Positions 1 to 8,738 of a DNA stretch of 64,000 bases are shown here, one piece after another; positions within the stretch are counted from its first letter, which is position 1; each line of letters starts with the position of its first letter. The translations under genes and the position numbers were made by a program. The notes beneath the pieces were generated by a model. It saw nothing but the letters and a program-made list of their open reading frames with translations, was not told where the DNA came from and searched no databases. This DNA is from Dehalococcoidia bacterium (lineage in GTDB: Bacteria > Chloroflexota > Dehalococcoidia > Lucifugimonadales > UBA3495), in NCBI GenBank assembly GCA_003523055.1, contig DPHC01000002.1, forward strand, positions 303,927 through 367,926. The letters are read 5' to 3'.

Positions 1-236
1 AAGCCTGCTCGATGGATTTCTTCTCCGAATAAACCAGTCCCTGCTCCGGCGTCCAATATCACAGCACTAGCGTTTAAATGCTTAGCTAAGATCTCAGCAG
101 TTTTCATAGGTAGCAGGTATGTAATACCTCCAAGATCTGAATCATAATCTCCAGACCACGTGTCATATTTGGATTCTATTTCCAAATCATCAGTGGACGC
201 GTACACATCGCCAATTTTGTCATCTAAATTTGCCAT
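1..236 (-). CDS. Class I SAM-dependent methyltransferase, N-terminal part (cut by window edge)
   Basis: This minus-strand frame opens with ATG at 236-234 and runs off the left edge, so about 78 N-terminal residues are visible. Residues near 20-32 read YDTWSGDYDSDL, and a motif I follows (VILDAGAGTGLFGE), the glycine-rich SAM-binding loop of class I methyltransferases. The spacing between the YD-W-YD segment and motif I resembles METTL27/Williams-Beuren-type methyltransferases. The substrate cannot be deduced. It is divergent from the helicase gene; the gap 237-472 is AT-rich with several possible -10 elements. Confidence 0.8.
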   Translation of the reverse strand, partial: MANLDDKIGDVYASTDDLEIESKYDTWSGDYDSDLGGITYLLPMKTAEILAKHLNASAVILDAGAGTGLFGEEIHRAG

Positions 237-472
237 AATAACCGCTTCTCCATATTTTGCATTAATAATTAATCTTTGTTTTTTTACTGGGTTAAACATT
301 CAACATAATTTATACTAAAAAAGGATTATACATGTTACAATATAAAAAAGAATTTTAAATCAAATAAGACAATCCACAGAAACCTATCTTCCCGATTGCG
401 CATTTTTAAATTCTAAAAATAAGATCGGGCTAAGGCAGTTACTTGGCTCCATAAATACAAGGAGTCCCTACA

Positions 473-2293
473 GTGGATTTTAAACAATTTAACCTCTCTC
501 ATGCAATTTTAGCTGGGATTGAAGGCCTCGGATTCGTAACACCAACACCTATTCAAGAACAATCCATTTCAGACATAACAGCAGGACATGATTTCTTAGG
601 TCTTGCCCAGACAGGCACTGGCAAGACTGCGGCTTTCATGATACCTACGTTAGAAAATTTGTCTAAAGAGCCAAATAAATCAGTTACTGGTCTAATATTA
701 GTTCCCACCAGAGAACTAGCAGAACAAGTGTTTCAAGATGCTAGAGCATTAGGTAAACATACTCATGTTAAAACAATGTCTATATACGGAGGCGTAGGTA
801 AGTGGCCTCAGACAAAGAAACTCAGACAAGGTGTTAGCCTAGTTATAGGTACTCCTGGAAGAGTATTAGACCATATTAGAGACGGCAATCTAATACTTGA
901 TAAAGTTCAAATGGTAGTTCTGGACGAAGCTGACACTATGTGCGACATGGGATTCTTACCAGACGTAAGCACAATATTACAAGAAACTCCAAATAGCCGC
1001 CAGACACTACTTTTTTCAGCAACCATGGCAAAAGAAATTCGCCAGTTAGCATCTAAATTCATGCGTGAACCAGTGACTGTTCAACTGGGTGCATTAAATG
1101 CAGCTCCAAGCATATCTCACGTAATGTTTCCCATTTCTAGCAGCTTAAAAAAACCACTGCTATTGGACATAATAAAAGAAACAGCAACCGGTAAAATTCT
1201 TATATTTACGAGAACAAAACATAAAGCAAAGCAACTGGCTGACGACTTATATCAAGAAGGATACAAAGTTACTTCGTTACAAGGTAATTTGTCACAAGCT
1301 CAGAGACAAAGAGCTATGGAAGGATTTAGACTCAATAAATTCGATATCTTAGTTGCAACAGATATTGCTGCGCATGGAATAGATGTTGCAGAAGTCACTC
1401 ATGTTATTAATTACGACATGCCTCATGGAGTTGACGACTATACTCACAGAGTAGGACGTACAGGAAGAGCTCAAAAAATAGGAGAAGCCTTCTCTTTGCT
1501 CACACCTGAAGATAAAAATGTTCTTTTCTCAATTGAAAAAAGCTTAAATGAACCTATCGAATATCGTACTTCTAAAACCTTCGATTATGGAGTATTCAGA
1601 CCAGAAACCATCTTAAGATCTTCAAACCGCAATGATCAATATAGTGACCGAAGGCCAGCTGTGAAATCTTTTAAAACTAGGCGCCCAAATTCACAATTCC
1701 AAGAACATACTAGAAACAACTCTAGAAGTTCGGCATCTCCTGATAAAAACATTAATCGGTATCCTTCAGATAAACCGTTTAATTCTAGACGTCCAAATTC
1801 AAAATTCCAAGAACATACTAGAAACAACTCTAGAAGTTCGGCATCCCCTGATAATAATAGTAACCGATATCCTTCAGATAAAACGTTTAGAGAAATGATT
1901 GATGTTCAATGCGCCCAATGTGGTAAGGACGCTCAAGTCCCGTTTAAACCTCGTGGTGATAGGCCCGTCTTTTGCAATAACTGTTTCAGAAGTTCCGATT
2001 TAATTGATAAAAAGGACAACAAGTATACTTCTGATAAATATACTAGTTCTAAACGTCCAAATTCAAAATTCCAAGAACATACTAGAACTGGAACTTCAAA
2101 CTCTCGGCTTCAAAGGCGTCCTGGAGAAAATGCCAAGGACTCTAAAAGCCAAGACAGACCCACTAATGGATATTCTTCTAACAAACAAAGTAATCAAAAA
2201 TCAACTGCTTTTAGAAAGAACCCCAAGTTTCAAACATCTGGTGCAACGAGAAGTAAAAGACAGCGTTCAAAGTTTAATGGGCCGCCTCGCTAA
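473..2293 (+). CDS. DEAD-box ATP-dependent RNA helicase with repeat-rich, zinc-ribbon C-terminal tail
   Basis: A 606-residue protein starting at GTG, with the Shine-Dalgarno AAGGAG about 9 bases upstream. The core, about residues 1-370, has the Q-motif region, Walker A AQTGTGKT, DEAD (VLDEADTM), SAT and HRVGRTGRA, so it should unwind RNA duplexes using ATP, as in ribosome assembly or mRNA decay. The tail, about residues 385-606, is basic and low-complexity. It carries three copies of an RPNS(Q/K)FQEHTR-containing repeat and, near residues 476-503, a CxxC...CxxC zinc ribbon (CAQCGKDAQVPF ... CNNCF). The tail probably adds RNA binding. An inverted repeat (CCCGAT ... ATCGGG, roughly 392-428) lies in the 5' leader. 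No specific orthologue (deaD, rhlE or csh-type) can be assigned. Confidence 0.95.
   Translation: MDFKQFNLSHAILAGIEGLGFVTPTPIQEQSISDITAGHDFLGLAQTGTGKTAAFMIPTLENLSKEPNKSVTGLILVPTRELAEQVFQDARALGKHTHVKTMSIYGGVGKWPQTKKLRQGVSLVIGTPGRVLDHIRDGNLILDKVQMVVLDEADTMCDMGFLPDVSTILQETPNSRQTLLFSATMAKEIRQLASKFMREPVTVQLGALNAAPSISHVMFPISSSLKKPLLLDIIKETATGKILIFTRTKHKAKQLADDLYQEGYKVTSLQGNLSQAQRQRAMEGFRLNKFDILVATDIAAHGIDVAEVTHVINYDMPHGVDDYTHRVGRTGRAQKIGEAFSLLTPEDKNVLFSIEKSLNEPIEYRTSKTFDYGVFRPETILRSSNRNDQYSDRRPAVKSFKTRRPNSQFQEHTRNNSRSSASPDKNINRYPSDKPFNSRRPNSKFQEHTRNNSRSSASPDNNSNRYPSDKTFREMIDVQCAQCGKDAQVPFKPRGDRPVFCNNCFRSSDLIDKKDNKYTSDKYTSSKRPNSKFQEHTRTGTSNSRLQRRPGENAKDSKSQDRPTNGYSSNKQSNQKSTAFRKNPKFQTSGATRSKRQRSKFNGPPR
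1679..2100 (+). repeat. Tandem 108-bp coding repeat in helicase tail (two adjacent units plus a partial third)
   Basis: The first unit starts at 1679 and the second at 1787, exactly 108 bp (36 codons) apart, and they are nearly identical. A partial third copy starts at 2051, after the inserted zinc ribbon. Each begins with Arg/Lys-Arg-Pro-Asn-Ser and contains FQEHTR. The near identity at silent positions suggests recent duplication. Confidence 0.9.
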
Positions 2294-2340
2294 CCGCTCA
2301 ACTAAACTCTCGTAAAGGGCATTGACTAACGCTGGGATAT

Positions 2341-3399
2341 TTACTCTTTGATCATGGGGAGCACTTCTTCTACAAAGAGTCTCATAGAAGATCTAACTTG
2401 AGTGTCTGTAAGCAGTCCACCGATGTTAAACCACCCCATTAATTGTTGAAAATCGAATTTTTCTTTAAACCGGTTAATTTGATCGACACATTCTTGAGGT
2501 GTTCCAAATATTGAATACTCACTGTGTACATCTGAAAATTTAATTGAGTTATACCTATCCAAAGATTTAGCAATGCCAGCATTTTTAATAGAGGCTCGTT
2601 TGGCAGCGGGAGACGTATATATTTTTTTTAAAGTATTGACGTAATTAGACCAGGACTTTTTTATAGGTTCTAGCCCACCAGAGTCATTCTCATTATAAAC
2701 ATAAATCGGAGCATTTACTGTCACATCATGAGACGTACCATTAACATTTTTATTAGATTTATGATTTCTATAAAATTCCAGTCCTTCTAAAACTTTATCT
2801 GTAGAAATAATCATCGGAGTAACTAATATATTATAGTCAAATTTGCTGGCATACTCAAAAGAATCTTGACTGTTAGCTGCTATATATATTTCCGGGTGTG
2901 GTCGCTGTGTAGGTTTTGGAACTACATTGACGTCAACTATATCGTAGAAGTTACCCTTATAATTTACGTTACTGTCTGACCATGATTGCAATATTATTTC
3001 CATGGATTCTTCAAATTTATGCCTAGTTTCCTCAGAATTTATTCCAAAACCTTCTAAGTGAGCCGGCATCGAACCTCTACCTGCTCCAAAAACTGCTCTG
3101 CCATTTGAAATAACATCTAGGGTTGCTATTTCTTCAGCTAAACGTATTGGGTGATGCAGAGGAATTAAATTAACTGCATTACCAATTTTAATATTTTCAG
3201 TTTTTTGTGCTATCGCCGCAGCAATTAACAACGGGGCAGACATAACTGAAAACTCTGATTGAAAATGCAATTCTGCTAACCACGCATGATCAAATCCTAA
3301 TGAATCAGCGTACACCACTTGATCAATAGTTTCCTGTATTCTAGCCGGAGCGTTTTGGAACTCTGCACACGGTAATTGATAAAAAACACCTGTTTTCAT
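2341..3399 (-). CDS. LLM class flavin-dependent oxidoreductase (bacterial luciferase-like)
   Basis: A 352-residue luciferase-like monooxygenase. Typical family segments are visible: ADSLGFDHAWLAELHF near residue 32, IKIGNAVNLIPLHHPIRLAEEIATLD near residue 70, and SNGRAVFGAGRGSMPAHLEGFG near residue 98, which frame the flavin-binding TIM barrel. The family oxidises diverse substrates with reduced FMN or F420; the substrate here is unknown. It ends facing the helicase (convergent, 47 bp gap) and starts 9 bp downstream of the acyl-CoA carboxylase gene on the same strand, so the two are probably co-transcribed. Confidence 0.9.
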   Translation of the reverse strand: MKTGVFYQLPCAEFQNAPARIQETIDQVVYADSLGFDHAWLAELHFQSEFSVMSAPLLIAAAIAQKTENIKIGNAVNLIPLHHPIRLAEEIATLDVISNGRAVFGAGRGSMPAHLEGFGINSEETRHKFEESMEIILQSWSDSNVNYKGNFYDIVDVNVVPKPTQRPHPEIYIAANSQDSFEYASKFDYNILVTPMIISTDKVLEGLEFYRNHKSNKNVNGTSHDVTVNAPIYVYNENDSGGLEPIKKSWSNYVNTLKKIYTSPAAKRASIKNAGIAKSLDRYNSIKFSDVHSEYSIFGTPQECVDQINRFKEKFDFQQLMGWFNIGGLLTDTQVRSSMRLFVEEVLPMIKE

Positions 3400-3408
3400 T
3401 AATACTCT

Positions 3409-4974
3409 CTATAGCGGAATATTACCGTGTTTCTTGAAAGGTAATTCATCCGATTTATTTTTCAACATTTCTAAGGCTTCAATAATTTTAAATCTCGTAT
3501 TCTTTGGATCAATCACATCATCCAAGAAACCTTTTTCAGCCGTTACATAGGGATTAGTTATTTTCTCCGAATAACTGTCGATTAATTCTTTTCTAACTTG
3601 TTCAATTTTATCTCCCGCGTTATTGATCTGGTCTCTGTGTATTATATTGACCGCTCCCTCAGGTCCCATCACTGCTATTTCTGCAGAAGGCCATGCCAAA
3701 TTTATATCCGCTTTTAAATGTTTACTACCCATCACTATATAAGCTCCACCGTAAGCCTTTCGAATGACCACACTAATTTTTGGCACTGTAGCTTCTGCGT
3801 AAGCATATATTAGTTTGGCTCCATGCCGTATGATGCCACCGTATTCTTGATCCACTCCGGGCAAAAACCCAGGCACGTCTATAAGTGTTACCAGCGGTAT
3901 ATTAAAGCAATCACAAAACCTCACAAATCTCGCGGCTTTCGTTGATGCATCAATATCTAAAACTCCAGCCAGATGATTGGGCTGGTTTGCAACTATCCCA
4001 ACTGTTTGTCCATTCATTCTAGAAAATCCGATTATGATATTTTTAGCAAATGAATTTTGCACCTCCAAAAACTCATCATCTACTAGTTCGTATATCACAT
4101 TTTTCATATCATACGGAATTTTAGGGGAGCCAGGGACTATGTTCCGTAATCCATCATTAGTGTCAGGTTTCATAGGAGCATACATTTTCGATCCAGCAAC
4201 CGATCTATTATTAACAGGTAAGAAGCTTATTAGCCTTCGTACTTCAGTAAGTGTTTCTTCTTCGTTTTCACCGATAAAGTGTGCTACTCCACTTTTAGTG
4301 GAATGGGGGGAAAAGCCTCCTAGAGTTTCATGGTCTACATCCACGCCTGTAACAGTTTTTACCACATCAGGACCTGTAATATACATCTGTCCTGTTTCTT
4401 TAACCATAAAAATAAAGTCAGTAATAGCTGGTGAATACACAGCTCCTCCAGCTGCAGGACCCATGATTACTGAAATCTGAGGGATAACACCGGAATACAT
4501 AGTGTTTTTTAAAAATATGTCCCCGTATGCAGCCAAACTAAGAGTACCTTCTTGAATCCGAGCCCCACCCGAATCATTAATCCCTATGATAGGGCATCCC
4601 GTTTTAGCTGCCAAATCCATAACTTTACATATTTTTTTGCCAACTGCTTCTGAAAGTGATCCTCCAAAAACTGTGAAATCTTGAGAAAATGCAAAAACTT
4701 GCTTGCCATCAATCAAGCCATACCCTGTAACGACGGCATCTCCTAAAATTCTTTTTTCGTCCATTCCAAAATCTACAGCACGATGAACTACAAAGGGATC
4801 TAATTCTGTAAATTTCCCATCGTCCATAAGTAGCTCTAATCGCTCTCTGGCTGTTAATTTACCTTTCTTGTGTTGTTGCTCAATTCGTAGCTCACCGCCA
4901 CCTAATTTGGATTCTTGGCGCTTGGCCTCTAAAATTTTCAAGTTTTTTTCTATGGGAGTCCCATCTTGTTCCAC
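3409..4974 (-). CDS. Acyl-CoA carboxylase, carboxyltransferase (beta) subunit
   Basis: Carboxyltransferase of an acetyl-/propionyl-CoA carboxylase, moving carboxyl from carboxybiotin to acyl-CoA. An open frame extends to 5019, but I prefer GTG 4974 because GAGG sits 6 bases upstream; this gives 521 residues, the usual length. Both crotonase-like halves are present: the N-half with NDSGGARIQEG and GPAAGGAVYSPA, the C-half with DVPGFLPG and the AYGGAYIVMGSKHL segment. Propionyl-CoA carboxylases usually have Asp in AYGGAYDVM; Ile here is the residue associated with acetyl-CoA acceptance in characterised actinobacterial homologues. No biotin-carboxylase subunit is adjacent. Autotrophic, fatty-acid or odd-chain catabolic roles remain open. 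Confidence 0.93.
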   Translation of the reverse strand: MEQDGTPIEKNLKILEAKRQESKLGGGELRIEQQHKKGKLTARERLELLMDDGKFTELDPFVVHRAVDFGMDEKRILGDAVVTGYGLIDGKQVFAFSQDFTVFGGSLSEAVGKKICKVMDLAAKTGCPIIGINDSGGARIQEGTLSLAAYGDIFLKNTMYSGVIPQISVIMGPAAGGAVYSPAITDFIFMVKETGQMYITGPDVVKTVTGVDVDHETLGGFSPHSTKSGVAHFIGENEEETLTEVRRLISFLPVNNRSVAGSKMYAPMKPDTNDGLRNIVPGSPKIPYDMKNVIYELVDDEFLEVQNSFAKNIIIGFSRMNGQTVGIVANQPNHLAGVLDIDASTKAARFVRFCDCFNIPLVTLIDVPGFLPGVDQEYGGIIRHGAKLIYAYAEATVPKISVVIRKAYGGAYIVMGSKHLKADINLAWPSAEIAVMGPEGAVNIIHRDQINNAGDKIEQVRKELIDSYSEKITNPYVTAEKGFLDDVIDPKNTRFKIIEALEMLKNKSDELPFKKHGNIPL

Positions 4975-5078
4975 TTTACACCTCACGATTAAATTACATA
5001 CTAGCAGAGCCAAATACAAGTCGCAATCAGCTCTAAAATGTTAAAATTCAAAAAACACTTCAGATTTAAGGTATTACA

Positions 5079-5930
5079 ATGAAACTTAACGAACTAACAG
5101 TATCAAATAACGAAAAAATTGTATGGGGTAAAAGAACTTATCTTATGGGTATTATAAATATAACACCCGACTCTTTTTCCGGAGATGGAATTTTCGAAGA
5201 CATTATTGGTGCTACAAAACAAGCTAAATTGTTTGAGAGTCAGGGAGTTGATTTTATAGACATTGGGGCCGAATCAACTCGCCCTCTACACCATCCTGTT
5301 GGTATGGATGAGGAATTATCGAGGATTGTGCCTGTAGTTGAAGCTATCACTAAAGCAGTGTCCATTCCGATTAGTATAGACACTACAAAAGCAAAAGTTG
5401 CAGAAGAATGTTTAAAAGTAGGGGCCCATTTAATCAATGATATCTCTGGCTTAAACGCAGATCCAAACATGGCTAAAGTTGTATCATCTGCAAATTGTCC
5501 TATAATAATCATGCATAATAAAAAGAAACCAGTATATACAGACCTATTACTAGAAATAAAAAATAAGCTACAAGAAAATATAAAAATAGCCGTAAAGAAC
5601 TGTATTGATCCTTCAAATATAATCATAGATCCAGGTTTTGGGTTCGGTAAAACCCCAGACGACAATTTACAAATTTTAAATAATCTAGAAATGATTAACC
5701 CCGGAGAATTTCCAATACTTCTTGGAACATCTAGGAAATCCACAATTGGGCATATACTAGATTCACCAGTAGAATCTCGGATTGAAGGAACTTCTGCTAC
5801 TGTATCAATCGGAATAAGTAGAGGAGCTGATATAGTAAGAGTACATGATGTATATCAAATGAAACAAATAAGTATGATGACTGACGCTATAGTTAGAGGT
5901 TGGAGGCCTGAACATTGGAACAACCCATAA
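5079..5930 (+). CDS. folP: Dihydropteroate synthase
   Basis: A 283-residue enzyme joining p-aminobenzoate to 6-hydroxymethyl-dihydropterin diphosphate in folate synthesis. Signature regions are present: GIINITPDSFSGDG near residue 24, IDIGAESTRP near residue 60, NDISGLNAD and DPGFGFGKT, ending in RGWRPEHW. Divergent from the acyl-CoA carboxylase. Its 3' end overlaps folK by 16 nt, so folP-folK form a translationally coupled folate pair; folC lies elsewhere in the window. Confidence 0.97.
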   Translation: MKLNELTVSNNEKIVWGKRTYLMGIINITPDSFSGDGIFEDIIGATKQAKLFESQGVDFIDIGAESTRPLHHPVGMDEELSRIVPVVEAITKAVSIPISIDTTKAKVAEECLKVGAHLINDISGLNADPNMAKVVSSANCPIIIMHNKKKPVYTDLLLEIKNKLQENIKIAVKNCIDPSNIIIDPGFGFGKTPDDNLQILNNLEMINPGEFPILLGTSRKSTIGHILDSPVESRIEGTSATVSIGISRGADIVRVHDVYQMKQISMMTDAIVRGWRPEHWNNP

Positions 5931-6418
5931 CAGTATTCTTAGGTCTTGGATCCAATTTAGGTGACAAATCAGCTAATATCCAAGCAGCATGTGCAGCGTT
6001 ATCCACACAAGTTGGCCCAATCCAATCAATGTCATCAGTTTATGAAACGCAACCTTGGGGTAACCTCAATCAGGACGTGTTCTTAAATCTAGCACTGGAA
6101 ATATGTACTGTTTTAGCTCCGATAAATCTTTTAAAAACAATAAAACAAATAGAAACAGATCTTGGAAGAATTAATTCTTCAAATATATACGGGCCTAGAA
6201 TGATTGATATCGACATATTATTTTACGGAACAAGTATAATACGAATACAAAATCCTGATTTATCAATACCTCATTTGTTATTACCATACAGGCACTTTGT
6301 TTTATCACCATTGAATGAAATAGCTAGTTCATTGGTTCATCCAGTGTTAAAATTATCAGTAAAAGAAATGGCTGAAATATTACCAGAAGAACAAAAAATG
6401 CCCAAAAAATATTTGTAA
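5915..6418 (+). CDS. folK: 2-amino-4-hydroxy-6-hydroxymethyldihydropteridine diphosphokinase
   Basis: A 167-residue HPPK that pyrophosphorylates 6-hydroxymethyl-dihydropterin, making the substrate of FolP. LGLGSNLGDK is the N-terminal signature and GPRMIDIDILFYG the pterin/Mg-binding signature. The start is TTG at 5915 inside folP, with a GGAGG ribosome-binding site at about 5902-5906; no better start exists because the signature begins within 10 residues. Followed by a roughly 100-bp gap carrying the groEL promoter. Confidence 0.96.
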   Translation: MEQPITVFLGLGSNLGDKSANIQAACAALSTQVGPIQSMSSVYETQPWGNLNQDVFLNLALEICTVLAPINLLKTIKQIETDLGRINSSNIYGPRMIDIDILFYGTSIIRIQNPDLSIPHLLLPYRHFVLSPLNEIASSLVHPVLKLSVKEMAEILPEEQKMPKKYL

Positions 6419-6448
6419 ATAAATGTTAGCAGAACAAAACACAACTGG

Positions 6449-6477
6449 TTGACATTTCAAATAAACTAAAGCATATT
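6449..6477 (+). promoter_or_regulatory. Sigma70-type promoter for groEL
   Basis: TTGACA (6449-6454), 17-bp spacer, CATATT (6472-6477), about 50 bp upstream of the groEL start. No CIRCE-type inverted repeat was seen in the gap, so HrcA control is not supported. Confidence 0.6.
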
Positions 6478-6525
6478 AAAACAGCTTGAATTCCTGTGGA
6501 GTTCTATAAGAAAAGGAGCATTTAA

Positions 6526-8151
6526 ATGCCTGAAAAACAATTAATATTTGACCAAACAGCTCGCACCAGTTTAATGAGAGGAGTAGACGCATTAGCTAAA
6601 GCGGTTAAAGTCACTCTAGGACCAAGCGGCAGAAATGTACTGTTAGCGCGTGTTTGGGCATTACCTGTGGTATGCAGCGATGGAGTCACTATAGCTAAAG
6701 AAATAGAGTTGCCCGACCCTTATGAAAATATGGGAGCCCAAATAGTAAAAGAAGCTGCTGCCAAAACAAATGATATGGTTGGTGATGGAACAACCACCTC
6801 AATCGTCCTAAGCCAAGCAATGATTAGAGAAGGTTTCAAGAATGTAGCAGCTGGAGCAAGTGGTATAACCTTAAAATCCGGAATCGATAAAGCAGTGAAA
6901 GCAGTAACAGCTGAAATTGCCGCAGCAGCCACACCAGTGAGCACTAAAGAACAAATAAATAAAGTTGCAGCACTATCAGCACACGAAAATGGCATAGCAG
7001 AATTAATAGCAGAAGCTATGGATAAAGTTGGCAGAGAAGGGATAATAACAATAGAAGAATCTAATACATTAGGAGACGAAATGGAAATCGTTGAAGGAAT
7101 GAGATTAGATAGAGGATATTTATCTCCACATTTCGTGTCTGACACTGAAAAAATGGAAGTGTCATTAGATTCACCGTACATCTTAATCACTGACCAAAAG
7201 ATAACAACTATTCAATCTTTAGTTCCAATACTTGAAAAAATATCTCAGTCAGACAATAACTCACTAGTCATAATTGCAGAAGATATTGAAGGTGAGGCTC
7301 TTTCTACATTAGTTATAAACAAGTTAAAAGGAGCTCTCAATTGCGTCGGAATTAAAGCACCTGGATTTGGAGACCGTAGAAAAGCATTATTAGAAGACGT
7401 AGCAATATTGACTGGATCTACCGTGGTAAGCCCTGATACAGGGTTATCACTAGAGACTACAGAGCTTCATGATCTTGGAAGAACTCGGAGATTTATAGCT
7501 ACCAAAGATGAATCTTTCATAGTAGAAGGATCCGGTAACGAAAAAGGCGTAGCAGACAGAGTTGAACAACTTAAAGTACAGATTGAAACAACCACATCGG
7601 ATTATGATAGAGAAAAAATACAAGAACGGTTAGCTGCACTCGTAGGAGGAGTAGCTGTTATTAAAATAGGAGCCTATACTGAGCCGGAATTAAATGAACG
7701 TAAGTCTAGAGCAGAAGATGCTTTATCAGCAACTCGCGCGGCAGTAGAAGAAGGCATAGTTGCAGGAGGAGGAGTGACTTTGATCAGAGCTCATCACGCC
7801 TTAACAAAACTGCAACAGGAATTGACAGGAGAAGAAGCTTTAGGCGTGAAAATAGTCCAAGAAGCACTCAGTGCTCCATTATCTGTAATAGCTAAAAATG
7901 CCGGTTTCCCAAGTGAAGTAGTAATTGATAAAATTCAAAATTCAGAAGGTAATATGGGATTTGATGCAGAAACAGGAGATTATACAGACTTAATTGAAAG
8001 AGGTATCATCGATCCTGCTAAAGTAACAAGATCAGCCATTGAAAACGCTGGAAGTGTTGCCGGAATGTTATTAACCACACAAGCAGTAGTAACTGAAATA
8101 CCAGTTTTTGTTCCACTACCAGACGATATAAAAAGTTTCATGAGAGATTAA
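6526..8151 (+). CDS. groEL: Chaperonin GroEL (Cpn60), divergent stem-loop and no GGM tail
   Basis: A 541-residue group I chaperonin folding proteins in an ATP-driven double ring. Conserved parts include VKVTLGP, the ATP site DGTTT, GFGDRRKA, TSDYDREK, and RAEDALSATRAAVEEG with the catalytic Asp. Two oddities are visible. The equatorial segment that normally reads like LDKSFGAPTITKDG is LARVWALPVVCSDG here, changing the usual Lys before the conserved Asp to Ser. The C-terminus ends PLPDDIKSFMRD without the Gly-Gly-Met repeat tail. No groES is adjacent. It may be a paralogue with a specialised role or simply the lineage's GroEL. ATG with upstream AAAAGGAG. Confidence 0.95.
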   Translation: MPEKQLIFDQTARTSLMRGVDALAKAVKVTLGPSGRNVLLARVWALPVVCSDGVTIAKEIELPDPYENMGAQIVKEAAAKTNDMVGDGTTTSIVLSQAMIREGFKNVAAGASGITLKSGIDKAVKAVTAEIAAAATPVSTKEQINKVAALSAHENGIAELIAEAMDKVGREGIITIEESNTLGDEMEIVEGMRLDRGYLSPHFVSDTEKMEVSLDSPYILITDQKITTIQSLVPILEKISQSDNNSLVIIAEDIEGEALSTLVINKLKGALNCVGIKAPGFGDRRKALLEDVAILTGSTVVSPDTGLSLETTELHDLGRTRRFIATKDESFIVEGSGNEKGVADRVEQLKVQIETTTSDYDREKIQERLAALVGGVAVIKIGAYTEPELNERKSRAEDALSATRAAVEEGIVAGGGVTLIRAHHALTKLQQELTGEEALGVKIVQEALSAPLSVIAKNAGFPSEVVIDKIQNSEGNMGFDAETGDYTDLIERGIIDPAKVTRSAIENAGSVAGMLLTTQAVVTEIPVFVPLPDDIKSFMRD

Positions 8152-8198
8152 TACTATATGGGGTATACCGACGTATATTATCATTTTGTCAATGCATT

Positions 8199-8723
8199 AT
8201 GTTAAGCGGAGTATTGGCTAAGGAATCTATATTAGAATATATGCAGTTGCATCCTCCATTAATTGAAGAATTTTTAGATTTAAATACTCAAATACAACCT
8301 AATGGATTTGACCTAACTTTAAAGTCAATCCAGTCTTTATCTGGTACTGCGCAATTAGGGAAAACCAATGAATCCCGTATATTACCAGAAACAGCAGAGT
8401 TAATTTTAGACAATGACGATTACTACAATATACTGCCTGGGTCGTATATTGTGACTATCAACGAAGTAGTGAATTTACCAAATCACATCATGTGCCTCGC
8501 TAGGCCACGGTCCAGCTTATTACGCAGTGGTATATCTGTGGAAACAGCCGTATGGGACGCAGGTTATACAGGGCGTTCACAATGCTTACTTATAAACACT
8601 ACGAATACTCCATACCGATTACAAAAAAACAGTAGGATAATACAAATGGTTTTTTTCTTTTTGGACCAAAGTGTTCAAGAAGGGTACTCTGGAGTTTATC
8701 AAAACGAAAATCTAAGTAAATAG
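8199..8723 (+). CDS. dCTP deaminase / dUTPase family protein
   Basis: A 174-residue protein of the trimeric dUTPase/dCTP deaminase fold, which keeps dUTP low or makes dUMP from dCTP. The phosphate-binding segment RPRSSLLRSG and the strand AVWDAGYTGRSQCLLIN are recognisable. The wording AVWDAGYTGRS is closer to archaeal-type dUTPases than to classic dCTP deaminases (usual pattern DPGF-G), so deaminase, dUTPase and bifunctional activity are all possible. Lies 47 bp after groEL and 15 bp before queG. Confidence 0.85.
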   Translation: MLSGVLAKESILEYMQLHPPLIEEFLDLNTQIQPNGFDLTLKSIQSLSGTAQLGKTNESRILPETAELILDNDDYYNILPGSYIVTINEVVNLPNHIMCLARPRSSLLRSGISVETAVWDAGYTGRSQCLLINTTNTPYRLQKNSRIIQMVFFFLDQSVQEGYSGVYQNENLSK

Positions 8724-8738
8724 TAAGTAATTTTAGAA

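Noticed and set aside
2004..2315. 103-codon frame overlapping the helicase tail
   Set aside because: An out-of-frame reading of the repeat region; the helicase frame continues to a proper stop at 2293.
3977..4480. 167-codon plus-strand frame inside the carboxyltransferase gene
   Set aside because: Fully antisense to a conserved enzyme; no independent coding evidence. The same applies to the long antisense frames in folP (5240-5743), groEL (6720-7190) and queG (9461-9841).
6419..6525. CIRCE element before groEL
   Set aside because: No TTAGCACTC-N9-GAGTGCTAA-like repeat is present, only a standard promoter.
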